Below are positions 7,744-15,404 of a stretch of 33,108 nucleotides of DNA, in pieces. The stretch's first letter is position 1. The number at the start of each line of letters is the position of its first letter. This DNA comes from Bacillota bacterium (lineage in GTDB: Bacteria; Bacillota; Sulfobacillia; Sulfobacillales; Sulfobacillaceae), in contig JAKACZ010000049.1 of assembly GCA_021820965.1 (NCBI GenBank), positions 1 to 33,108 of the forward strand, in the 5' to 3' direction. Position numbers and translations under genes: made by a program. The notes beneath the pieces are model-generated. The model did not search any database and was not told the DNA's origin. It saw only the letters and a program-made list of their open reading frames with translations.

Positions 7744-8892
7744 TTAGCGTCCGTCAAAAATAATTTGGCCGTTTCGCCAGGTCATCCGGTTTCTTCCGGC
7801 GGTGTCTACAAACAACACATCAGCCCAAAATCCGGGCTCCAATGCGCCGCGATCGGCCAATCCCAACACCCTGGCGGGGATGAGGCTGGCCGCGCGCACC
7901 GCCTCACACAAATCGACCATAGCAAAGGTTTGGTAGTTGAAAACTGCGCGCATCAAAGACAACGTGCTCCCAGCCAAACTTCCGTCACCCAGGCGCGCTT
8001 GCCCGTCTTTGACCTGCACCGATTGGCCGCCCAAGTCAAACATGCCGTCACCGAGTTCGGCGGCGCGCATGGCGTCGGTCACCAAGATAGTGTGGTTCGG
8101 ACCTTTCAGTTGCCCAACCAGGCGAATCATCTCCCGATGTACGTGAACGCCGTCTGCAATCAGTTCAACCCAGACTTCGGGATGGGTCAGAGCTGCCCCG
8201 GCAAGGCCCGGATCGCGGTGATGCAGGCCAGTCATACCGTTAAAGAGGTGGGTGACTTGGTGGACCCCCGCGCCAAACGCAGTGCGCGCCTGGTCAAAAG
8301 TCGCGTTGGAGTGGCCGGCTGACACTCCGATTCCGGACCGGCGGCAGAAATTAATAAGATCCTGTGCCTTTGGAATCTCAGGCGCTAGGGTGATTCGCTT
8401 GAGCAACGGGCCAAGAATTCGTCGGTAACTCTCGAGCTCTGACAGAGACGGCGGCCGCACGCAATCGGCGCGTTGAGCGCCGATACGCTGGGGATGGATG
8501 AACGGTCCTTCAAGATGAACCCCCAACATCCCCGAATTCACCGCGTGATCGCCATATTGCCGTGCTGCCTGCAGCACCCGCTGCAGCGCGTCGGATGAGG
8601 CAGACAGTGTAGTCGCTAGGTAGCCGGTACAACCTAACCGAGCCAGAGTGCCGTCAATCGCCTCAAAAGCCTCAACACTAGCGTCCATAAAATCGTAACC
8701 GGCCGCACCATGGATGTGCAGATCGATAAGGCCGGGGAAAATCCAGCCGCTATGCCATGCGTGAGTTGGATCGGATCGAGTGGCACGCAGGTTCACTTCC
8801 TGGATTCGGCTACCCTCAATAATAAGCTCACCTTCCGGGATGATGCCCTCCGGCAACACCAAGTCCCCGTGCAACACCATTTGCTGGCCCAT
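7744..8892 (-). CDS. nagA: N-acetylglucosamine-6-phosphate deacetylase
   Basis: This amidohydrolase removes acetate from GlcNAc-6-P in amino-sugar and cell-wall recycling. The metal and active-site motifs are all present: HIH (His59, His61), LEGPFIHP (Glu128), SAGHSNA (His194), THLFNGM (His215) and the catalytic Asp273 in VTDAM. The frame is open to an ATG at 8913. The ATG at 8892 is preferred because GGGGAG lies five bases upstream and it gives the usual family length (382 residues) and residue numbering. No nagB, PTS gene or regulator is adjacent, so it may serve recycling rather than a dedicated catabolic operon. Confidence 0.92.
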   Translation of the reverse strand: MGQQMVLHGDLVLPEGIIPEGELIIEGSRIQEVNLRATRSDPTHAWHSGWIFPGLIDLHIHGAAGYDFMDASVEAFEAIDGTLARLGCTGYLATTLSASSDALQRVLQAARQYGDHAVNSGMLGVHLEGPFIHPQRIGAQRADCVRPPSLSELESYRRILGPLLKRITLAPEIPKAQDLINFCRRSGIGVSAGHSNATFDQARTAFGAGVHQVTHLFNGMTGLHHRDPGLAGAALTHPEVWVELIADGVHVHREMIRLVGQLKGPNHTILVTDAMRAAELGDGMFDLGGQSVQVKDGQARLGDGSLAGSTLSLMRAVFNYQTFAMVDLCEAVRAASLIPARVLGLADRGALEPGFWADVLFVDTAGRNRMTWRNGQIIFDGR

Positions 8893-9251
8893 GTGTCTCC
8901 CCGCCTTGTTCATCGATACTTACTTTCCATGGTAACACGAGGCCACAGAGAGGGGATCGGTTTTGGTGTGGCCCTGGGACGTTTCCCGAAAGCACTTGAC
9001 GCGCAGCGGGATGACGCAGTCCACGCAGTCTTGCGCTCGTGGTTCGGCCGAGACGTTGGTTGGAAGCCATTCTCGGACACGTGCCATCGTACCGCTAATT
9101 GTGCCGTCGTCCAAGGGTGTCGTTCAGTCCGCTTCATTCCGTATCGTTCACTCGTCAGCGTGTCCCAGTTTCCGACATTTTTGCTGTTTTATGTAACCTG
9201 TACAAACCTCTTCCGCGTTAATGCAAATGAGAACCGCAGGAGGTGAGCATC
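8893..9251. other. Divergent intergenic region nagA / serine hydrolase
   Basis: About 360 bases separate two divergent starts. Short open frames cover it on both strands, but none has a recognisable product. It must hold the promoters of both neighbours, although no box pair is good enough to call. Nothing else is seen. Confidence 0.5.
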
Positions 9252-11033
9252 GTGCTCCCAGAAACCTCGCCAGTCGCACACTCCCGGGCCCAGCAGCATC
9301 CCTTCTCCTGCCGAATCCTGACCTTTGTGCTCTTCGCGGCAGGTATCCTTGGTGCAAGCCTGGCGTTTTGGATGGATCGCAATGTCCGCACGTCTCAGGT
9401 CCAAGTAGCGACAATGATGAATGTACTGCGCCATGATCGGGCGGCCGGGGTCCCCACGGTCGTCGTCAACCCGCAAATCCGCCGCTTGACCAATATCATC
9501 CACGCTCGTGTTTTTGCGGTGCTGCCCGTTGCCTATTTCTCGCCGCTGGATGGTCTAGCCGCGCAACTGCAAACCTTTCAGCGCCGCGCGTCAACGCTGA
9601 TGGTTGCTGACCAGCGGCGCGAGCAGCACAAGGCTCACGCCTGGGGTGACAAGCTTGTGGCGGCTAAAGGTCCCTGGGCAGCGCCGTTAACCGCACAAGC
9701 CACCGCCCAACAAACCGCCCACGCCTCGCTGCATCGGCTATTGTCGCTGAGCCGCGAATGGGAATCCCAATATTACGCATGGGAAGCCACGCTCCAACAC
9801 CTGTCAAGCATAGGAGGCGGGCTGAGCGACGATCAGCAGCCCAAGCGCGTTCTGCGTGCGCTCCATCAACTGCAAGACCGTTATGTATCCCGGGGCGAGT
9901 ACTGGCAGGGGGTCTCTCAGGCCGGCTCTGCCATAATCAGTGCACAAGTGTATCTACAGCAGCCGCCACCGAAAGAACTCTCGCAATATCACCGGATTGT
10001 TGCCGTCCTCAGTCAGGCCTCCACCCATCTGAGCCCCCCATCACATGCTGAACTCCTGCACGTGCTGGCTGGTGAAAGTGAGGGATTGCTCCACGATCAG
10101 CCGCGGGATGTCCTCAACGCTCTCAACGCCCTTAATCAAAAACTGGCGGGAGCCGGGCCCAATTGGCGAGGTTATCCCCGAGCTAAAGCCGCCGTGGCCA
10201 CCGCGGACGAATACCTGAACAGTCCCACTCTCGCTCAAATCAACCATCACCAAACCATCCAAGTGGCGCTGCAGACGGCCATCCACGCCTTGACACCGCC
10301 GCCACCGCCAGTTCCCGCGGCGAGCGGAGCCAATCCCTTCGGTTCGGCCCTGCAGCAATACCTCGCCCACCGGAACTCACAGGTCTCAGCGGCTATTTAC
10401 AACGCCAACACGGGCGCGTTGTACACCTTGAATCCCGGTGTCCATTTTGACACCGCCAGTATAGTCAAGGCCACCATCATGGCCACGCTCCTCTGGCAAT
10501 CCCGGAACGCTGAACGCCCGCTCACACCTGAGGAGCAGTCTCTGATGGTTCCGATGATCGACGTGAGCAGCAACAGCGCGGCTACCAGCCTCTGGCTTGA
10601 TGCGGGAGGAGCCGCTGGCATCCGTTCGTTTTTGCAGGCGGCCGGCATGACCCAAACACAGCCGGGCCTCCATGGATACTGGGGGCTGACAACCACTACC
10701 GCACTCGATCAAGTTCGGCTCTTGAAATTGCTGGCGTACCCCAACCACGTCCTTAGTCCTACGTCGCGTAGCTATGCCTTGAATCTGATGCAAAGTGTGG
10801 TGGCATCCGAGCGTTGGGGCGTGTCGACCGGGTCTCGCTCCGGCTCTACCGTCGCATTGAAGAACGGCTGGCTTCCGTTGCCCTCCGTCGGGTGGGAAAT
10901 TAACAGCATCGGGTATCTTTTCGGTGATGGACGAAATTATGTCGTCGCTCTGCTATCCCGCGACAACCCTACTGAAGCCTATGGAATTCAGACCCTCGAC
11001 GCCGTGTCTCAGTTTATCTGGAAGGCCGAATGA
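9252..11033 (+). CDS. Membrane-anchored serine hydrolase of the class A beta-lactamase/PBP fold
   Basis: This protein of about 593 residues has an N-terminal membrane helix (about 22-42), a long Gln/Ala-rich helical region (about 50-360) and a C-terminal serine hydrolase domain. Motif 1 is SIVK (Ser403, Lys406). Motif 2 is SSN (439-441) where class A enzymes have SDN. Motif 3 is KNG (537-539) where KTG is usual. The catalytic Ser-Lys pair is therefore intact while the other motifs are varied. This fits the diverse Beta-lactamase2 group acting on peptidoglycan or peptides outside the cell rather than a proven resistance enzyme. The GTG at 9252 is preferred because AGGAGG (9238-9243) lies eight bases upstream and overlaps the alternative GTG at 9243. 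Confidence 0.8.
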   Translation: MLPETSPVAHSRAQQHPFSCRILTFVLFAAGILGASLAFWMDRNVRTSQVQVATMMNVLRHDRAAGVPTVVVNPQIRRLTNIIHARVFAVLPVAYFSPLDGLAAQLQTFQRRASTLMVADQRREQHKAHAWGDKLVAAKGPWAAPLTAQATAQQTAHASLHRLLSLSREWESQYYAWEATLQHLSSIGGGLSDDQQPKRVLRALHQLQDRYVSRGEYWQGVSQAGSAIISAQVYLQQPPPKELSQYHRIVAVLSQASTHLSPPSHAELLHVLAGESEGLLHDQPRDVLNALNALNQKLAGAGPNWRGYPRAKAAVATADEYLNSPTLAQINHHQTIQVALQTAIHALTPPPPPVPAASGANPFGSALQQYLAHRNSQVSAAIYNANTGALYTLNPGVHFDTASIVKATIMATLLWQSRNAERPLTPEEQSLMVPMIDVSSNSAATSLWLDAGGAAGIRSFLQAAGMTQTQPGLHGYWGLTTTTALDQVRLLKLLAYPNHVLSPTSRSYALNLMQSVVASERWGVSTGSRSGSTVALKNGWLPLPSVGWEINSIGYLFGDGRNYVVALLSRDNPTEAYGIQTLDAVSQFIWKAE

Positions 11034-11065
11034 AGGGCAATGACGCACCTTCCGCACCAGAACGG

Positions 11066-11089
11066 GGCCGCGCCTTAACGAACGCGGCC
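11066..11089 (+). terminator. GC-rich hairpin after the serine hydrolase gene
   Basis: GGCCGCG (11066-11072) pairs perfectly with CGCGGCC (11083-11089) around a ten-base loop, 33 bases after the stop. No clear U-run follows, so termination is plausible but weakly supported. Confidence 0.45.
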
Positions 11090-11099
11090 TCGTGTATGG

Positions 11100-11480
11100 A
11101 ACTATTAGGAGGCCACTGGGGTGTTTTGCGGACCTTGGTCGACATCACGCCGACAAGCTTCTTTCCGGCGGGTAAAGGCTTGCGGTCGCTGCCGCGCCTA
11201 ATCACGAAATCCCCCGGCCAGCCCCCCGGTCCGCAACAGGGTGCGGACCCCGATCGGGGAACCGGACGCCGGCGGTCGACCGACGTTGACGTATACCATC
11301 GACCACGAGCAACTGTGCACTGGGGAAAATCCATTGGGGGAAAACCATCCTCTTTACCGACCAGGCCGACTGCTCTACCGCCCAAATTGTGACCGCATAT
11401 CGCGACGCCTTGCACCTGGAAAACACCTTCCGGGATATGAAGCAGGCGCCCTGGCTACACCGGCAGCCCAATTTCGTTGG
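11100..11480 (+). pseudogene. Relic of an IS1634/IS4-type DDE transposase
   Basis: Read in the frame starting at 11338, the sequence gives GKTILFTDQ, IVTAYRDALHLENTF, RDMKQAPWL and HRQP. This matches the C-terminal catalytic region of IS1634-type transposases, where the Glu of the DDE triad sits in a YR....LE..F..MK..P context (Glu codon at 11419). Upstream the matching sequence continues in another frame (TYTIDHEQL near 11290), so there is at least one frameshift. A stretch near 11132 resembling the LxDxTPxxFF region is suggestive only. No intact ends or target duplication were found. The element is dead. Confidence 0.6.
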
Positions 11481-11621
11481 ACCTGGCGGCGGAGCTATTA
11501 CCCTCGAAGCTTACCCCCAGCGGGGCACCCACGCGGAGTGTTCGATTGACTACGCTCCCGGACGGGCAGTCCGTGCGACCGGATTCACACCGGTTAGTAC
11601 ATCACCGTTACTGGGTGCACT

Positions 11622-11755
11622 ACGTCGGTCTCCCCAGGCGTGGACGACCCTTGGAAGTCCCCCAAGGGGGATTTGGGGTTTTTGGCATGTCTAGCCCTGC
11701 GGACTAGCCCCTGACCGAAAGAAATCCCCGTGGGACTTAACCCCCTCCTAAGAAG
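11622..11755 (-). repeat. Structured repeat, copy A
   Basis: Read on the minus strand, this shares with 28420-28574 a series of blocks in the same order: TTCTTAGG, GAGGGGGT, AGTCCCACGGGGA, CAGGGCTAGACAT, CAAAA, AATCCCCC, GGGGACTTCCA, GGGTC, TCCACG and CTGGGGAGA. Two hairpins are visible: GTCCC/GGGAt with an ACG loop, and TCCCCC/GGGGGA. Spacers between blocks differ. The copy sits between the transposase relic and the 3' end of hemY. No known RNA family is recognised. Confidence 0.7.
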
Positions 11756-11777
11756 GGGCAATGCGCGGGCACTATGT

Positions 11778-13211
11778 TCAACGCGGAGAGTGGAGCGGCT
11801 CCCGCGCGGCTTGAGCCACCTCGACGGCGGCCTGATTAGCCCGGCGAATGCAGTCAGGCACTCCGACCCCATCGAAATAGGAACCGACGAGCTTAAGTCC
11901 CGGCCATCGGGCGGCTTCGTTCAGTATGCGGTGGGCCCGTTCGCGGTGGCCGACAAGATACTGCGGCATGCCTTGCGGTATTCGAAACACACGGGTGTAG
12001 CGCGGCTCATCGGTGACACCCATGATGTACCCCATTTCCCGCCGGAAGGTCTCCATCATGGCTTGGTCCGACTGATCCAAGAGCCCTTGCTGGTCCGCAC
12101 GTCCGAAAAAGGCACGCACCGGCACCAATGGCACATCATCGGGGTAGGCCCATTTGGTTCGCACCCAGGTAGCGGCGGTCATTTCCAGTCCTTCCCCTCG
12201 CGGTACCAGGAAGCCGGTGCGAGCGAGCGGGCGGCTAAAGGCATTCGGGGCATAGACAGCCCCAATCACTGCCAAATCGGCGTAAGGAATCTCCGCGAGC
12301 AGCCGGCGGGCGTCTCTATCCCAAAATGTTAGCAACTGGGCGGCGCGATATGCCGGCACGGCCAGCACAACATCGGTCGCCTCGAAAGTGCGGCCGTCTC
12401 GCAACGTCAGGGCAAACCCTTCGGACTGGTAGGTAATTGATTGGACCGGACTCTCACGGTTCAATGACGCTTTGGACTCTAGAGCAACAACCAACGCATC
12501 AACCAGTGAACCCACCCCGCGCAGCAGTGACACAAAAAGCCCTGACGGAGCCTTGGGCGAGTTATCGCCGCTCACCGGGACTTTCTTAGCCTCGTGCTCA
12601 GCTTCGCGGATCAGACTGCGGCCCCGGGCTTGATAGGTCAAAAGAGCGGGCGCCGTCGCTTGGGCGCTGAGTCGATCAATGTCTCCCGCATAGATGCCCG
12701 ACAGCATCGGCGCCGCGATGCGGTCCACGTAGCCATTGCCAAACCGGTAGCGCATCAGTGTCCCGACGGCGACATCCGATGAGATGGGCTTGCGGGGAAG
12801 AATCAGATCGCCCCAGACCCGCATTTTCTCTGCAAGCGATAAGAGTTCGGTCGTCCACAAGGTATCGAGACGCGTGGGGACACCGACACGCACACCAAGT
12901 GGAATGTCATGGAAATGCCCTCGGTGAACAATATAGGATCCGCGGACATTGGGATTGGTGCCAATAATCTCACGGCCCAGTCCCAGATCCTGAGCCAATT
13001 GCACCGCCTCCGGCTTGCGCCGGAGAAACGAGTCGGGCCCGCCCTCCAGGACCACTCCTTGGCTGGCGTCGGTGGCGATGACACCGCCAAATTGTTCCGA
13101 CGCCTCAAGAAGTGTCAGCTCGACCGCCCTTGGGCCCATCTCGCGAATTATCCGGTAAGCCGCAGTCAGTCCGCTGATACCCCCACCGACAACGACAATT
13201 CGGCGCGTCAT
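11778..13211 (-). CDS. hemY: Coproporphyrinogen III / protoporphyrinogen oxidase, HemY-type
   Basis: This 477-residue FAD enzyme has the dinucleotide-binding loop GGGISG (9-14) after VVV, then the family hallmark VVLEGGPDSFL, and a C-terminal FAD contact region (KLVGSYFDGVGVPDC). In Gram-positive bacteria this enzyme (also called CgoX) oxidises coproporphyrinogen III to coproporphyrin III using oxygen. It is the third gene of hemE-hemH-hemY, and its ATG overlaps the hemH stop as ATGA. Its 3' side borders insertion-sequence remains. The length is normal and no damage is visible. The HemG/HemY naming varies between databases. Confidence 0.92.
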   Translation of the reverse strand: MTRRIVVVGGGISGLTAAYRIIREMGPRAVELTLLEASEQFGGVIATDASQGVVLEGGPDSFLRRKPEAVQLAQDLGLGREIIGTNPNVRGSYIVHRGHFHDIPLGVRVGVPTRLDTLWTTELLSLAEKMRVWGDLILPRKPISSDVAVGTLMRYRFGNGYVDRIAAPMLSGIYAGDIDRLSAQATAPALLTYQARGRSLIREAEHEAKKVPVSGDNSPKAPSGLFVSLLRGVGSLVDALVVALESKASLNRESPVQSITYQSEGFALTLRDGRTFEATDVVLAVPAYRAAQLLTFWDRDARRLLAEIPYADLAVIGAVYAPNAFSRPLARTGFLVPRGEGLEMTAATWVRTKWAYPDDVPLVPVRAFFGRADQQGLLDQSDQAMMETFRREMGYIMGVTDEPRYTRVFRIPQGMPQYLVGHRERAHRILNEAARWPGLKLVGSYFDGVGVPDCIRRANQAAVEVAQAAREPLHSPR

Positions 13212-14128
13212 CGAATCTCAGCCTCGATGATATCAGCCAAAACGCGGACGAAGGCCGGATCGTCGTTGAACGAGGGCGTGCGCTCGATATGCATGCCGAT
13301 CGAACGCGCATGCTCCTTGGATTGAATATCAAGGTCATAAAGCACCTCAAGGTGGTCGGAGACAAATCCGGCCGGGCAGATGAGCGCCTGGGAAATACCG
13401 TCTCGTTTCATCATGGTCAACTTGTCAATAATGTCCGGCTCCAGCCAGGCCTCCTCCGTTCGTCCCGCGCTCTGCCAGCAAAAGGTGTAATCGATAGTGC
13501 CCAACTCTTGAGCAACCAGGTCGCCGGTTAACCGCAGTTCATTCGGATACGGATCGTTTTCCTGTAAAATCTTCTGGGGCAGCGAATGGGCCGTAAAGAT
13601 AATGGGGAGGTTGACCCGCTCCTTAAGCGAAAATCGCTCCCGGGTTTGTTCGATACGATCTTTCAGGAGCGTGATATAGCCGGGATGAGCCGCCCAGGAC
13701 CGAACGCCAAAAATTTTTAGGGGCCGCCCCACCTCTGCCACCGTCTTTGCCGCCTCGTCCAGGTAGGAACCCACGCTCATTGACGAAAAGTGCGGCGCTA
13801 ACACGATTGCCACCGCCCGTTCAATCCCATCAGCGGCCATCTCATGCACCGCCTCGGCGATAAACGGCGGCGAATGCTTCATTCCCTGGTAGACTCGAAA
13901 TCGAGCGCGGGCGTAGCGGGCATCAAGCTCAGCCTGAAGCCCATGAGAGGTCCGCGCCGTAATCTCTGCCAACGGCGACACTCCGCCGATGGCCTCATAC
14001 CGCGCCACCAGGTTATCCAACTGAGTCGTCGAGGGCGGTCTCCCGTGTCGAATGTGGGTATAGTAGCGAAGTACGTCGTCGAGGCCGCTGGCCGTGCCGT
14101 AGGCCATGATAAGAACACCCCAGGTCAT
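13208..14128 (-). CDS. hemH: Ferrochelatase (coproporphyrin or protoporphyrin)
   Basis: This 306-residue enzyme inserts Fe2+ into the porphyrin ring. Visible motifs are the GVLIMAYGT start, TAHSLP with the metal-ligand His181, WQSAGRTEEAWLEPDI, and GFVSDHLEVLYD with Glu261. Both positions match the Bacillus subtilis numbering closely. The frame opens at 14182, inside hemE, but the ATG at 14128 is preferred. It has GGCGGGTGG just upstream, lies 22 bases after the hemE stop and gives the usual family N-terminus. In the Gram-positive pathway the substrate would be coproporphyrin III, with the product finished by ChdC/HemQ. That gene is not in this window. Confidence 0.93.
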   Translation of the reverse strand: MTWGVLIMAYGTASGLDDVLRYYTHIRHGRPPSTTQLDNLVARYEAIGGVSPLAEITARTSHGLQAELDARYARARFRVYQGMKHSPPFIAEAVHEMAADGIERAVAIVLAPHFSSMSVGSYLDEAAKTVAEVGRPLKIFGVRSWAAHPGYITLLKDRIEQTRERFSLKERVNLPIIFTAHSLPQKILQENDPYPNELRLTGDLVAQELGTIDYTFCWQSAGRTEEAWLEPDIIDKLTMMKRDGISQALICPAGFVSDHLEVLYDLDIQSKEHARSIGMHIERTPSFNDDPAFVRVLADIIEAEIR

Positions 14129-14150
14129 GATCCACCCGCCTTTAGAAAGG

Positions 14151-15197
14151 TTACGACGAATATCGACCCCATTGATGCACATGGGCCACCAGGGCTTTCA
14201 GCACCATGGGGTCCGATTCCTTGGGAACCCCGTGACCCAGATTGAAAATATAACGCCCGTCGCCCTTCATCGCCTCAACAATTCCGCGGGCACCCATAAG
14301 AGCTTGGGACTGTCCAGCGACTAGACGCTCAGGATCCAGGTTTCCCATTAATCCGACATCCGGTCCAACTAGTGCGCGTGCCTCCGTAATCGGCGTTCGC
14401 CAGTCGATGCCGAGTACCGTAGCACCAAGAGATTTCATATCGCTTAGAAGATGAGGCGTACCAACTCCAAAATAGATTAAGGGAACCCCCAGAGGGGCTA
14501 GCGCCTGAAAGATCCGCACCATATGGGGAAGAACCGCCGCCCGGTAATCTACAGTAGCCAACGTGCCAACCCAGCTGTCAAAAATCTGGAGTGCCGAGGC
14601 GCCCGCCTCGACCTGGCCGGTTAGGTATTGTACGGCCATATCTGCGAGTCGGCTAAGTAGGGCCTCAAAGCCTGGGGGGTCGGTCCACATCCACGCCTTA
14701 GTTCGGCGATAGGTCCGGGACGGTCCTCCTTCGATGAGGTAACTAGCCAACGTAAAGGGCGCGCCGGAGAAACCAAGCAGCGGAGTCGTCGGTCCCAGCG
14801 CCTCAACCGTTCGCCGAATGCCCTCAAACACAAAGTCCACCTTTTCTCTATTGAATGGTGCCAAGCGGGCCACGTCAGCCCCGGTACGGATGGGGTCGAA
14901 CACCAGCGGCCCTACATGTTCCTTAATGTCAAATCGAATGTTCATTCCGTCCAGCGGAATCATAATGTCCGAGAAAAGAATGGCCGCATCCACACCCAAG
15001 TCTTCGACCGGCCGGACCGTCACATCGCGGATATGTATAGGCGTCCGAGCTAGCTCCAACATACTAAAGCGGGACCGCAAGGCACGATATGAAGGCTGGT
15101 AGCGCCCTGCTTGCCGCATAAACCAAACCGGCACAGTGTCATGCGGCTGCCCCAGGCAGGCTTGGATAAAGCGGCTGTCGGTTACCACGATAGCCAT
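14151..15197 (-). CDS. hemE: Uroporphyrinogen decarboxylase
   Basis: This 348-residue cytosolic enzyme converts uroporphyrinogen III to coproporphyrinogen III by four decarboxylations. The N-terminal substrate-binding signature PVWFMRQAGRY (Arg28, Arg32) is intact, as are the invariant Asp region LFSDIM and the GFSGAPFTLASYL stretch. The frame is open to 15278. The ATG at 15197 is chosen because a run of G (AGGGGGGG) lies five bases upstream and the product then begins like other HemE proteins. It is the first gene of the haem operon, preceded by its own extended -10 promoter. Confidence 0.94.
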   Translation of the reverse strand: MAIVVTDSRFIQACLGQPHDTVPVWFMRQAGRYQPSYRALRSRFSMLELARTPIHIRDVTVRPVEDLGVDAAILFSDIMIPLDGMNIRFDIKEHVGPLVFDPIRTGADVARLAPFNREKVDFVFEGIRRTVEALGPTTPLLGFSGAPFTLASYLIEGGPSRTYRRTKAWMWTDPPGFEALLSRLADMAVQYLTGQVEAGASALQIFDSWVGTLATVDYRAAVLPHMVRIFQALAPLGVPLIYFGVGTPHLLSDMKSLGATVLGIDWRTPITEARALVGPDVGLMGNLDPERLVAGQSQALMGARGIVEAMKGDGRYIFNLGHGVPKESDPMVLKALVAHVHQWGRYSS

Positions 15198-15219
15198 ATC
15201 CCCCCCTTGTGTCGGGAAA

Positions 15220-15228
15220 ATTATAGCA
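15220..15228 (-). promoter_or_regulatory. Extended -10 promoter of the hemEHY operon
   Basis: On the minus strand TGCTATAAT is a perfect extended -10 box, 22 bases before the hemE ATG. The -35 region is poor. The leader would be about 15 bases, leaving little room for leader-based control. Confidence 0.6.
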
Positions 15229-15298
15229 TAGCACCTGATGAACCCGGCCCCAGCGCCGAGGCGCTGCAACCCCGCCAAAAGAGGGAGCGCTCACATCG

Positions 15299-15327
15299 TT
15301 GCCGACAAAGACTTGCTTTTCTATACT
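15299..15327 (+). promoter_or_regulatory. Promoter of the tricorn protease gene
   Basis: TTGCCG (15299-15304) and TATACT (15322-15327) are separated by exactly 17 bases, a vegetative sigma-A-type arrangement. The start codon lies about 78 bases downstream. The promoter is back-to-back with the haem operon promoter. Confidence 0.6.
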
Positions 15328-15404
15328 CGTAGCAATGGCTTGCATGTTAGAAGTGAGAAAATGAAGACACTGACAGCAAGGCACCAGACAGGAGGGTGAG
15401 AGTA

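Noticed and set aside
8910..9137. A 75-codon minus-strand frame upstream of nagA
   Set aside because: No ribosome site of note and no recognised motif. It overlaps other frames in a divergent promoter region.
11579..11593. CCGGTGTGAATCCGG hairpin on the minus strand, reminiscent of a cobalamin riboswitch segment
   Set aside because: Only one short hairpin matches. The rest of a B12 aptamer (B12 box, four-way core) is not found, and no minus-strand gene follows.
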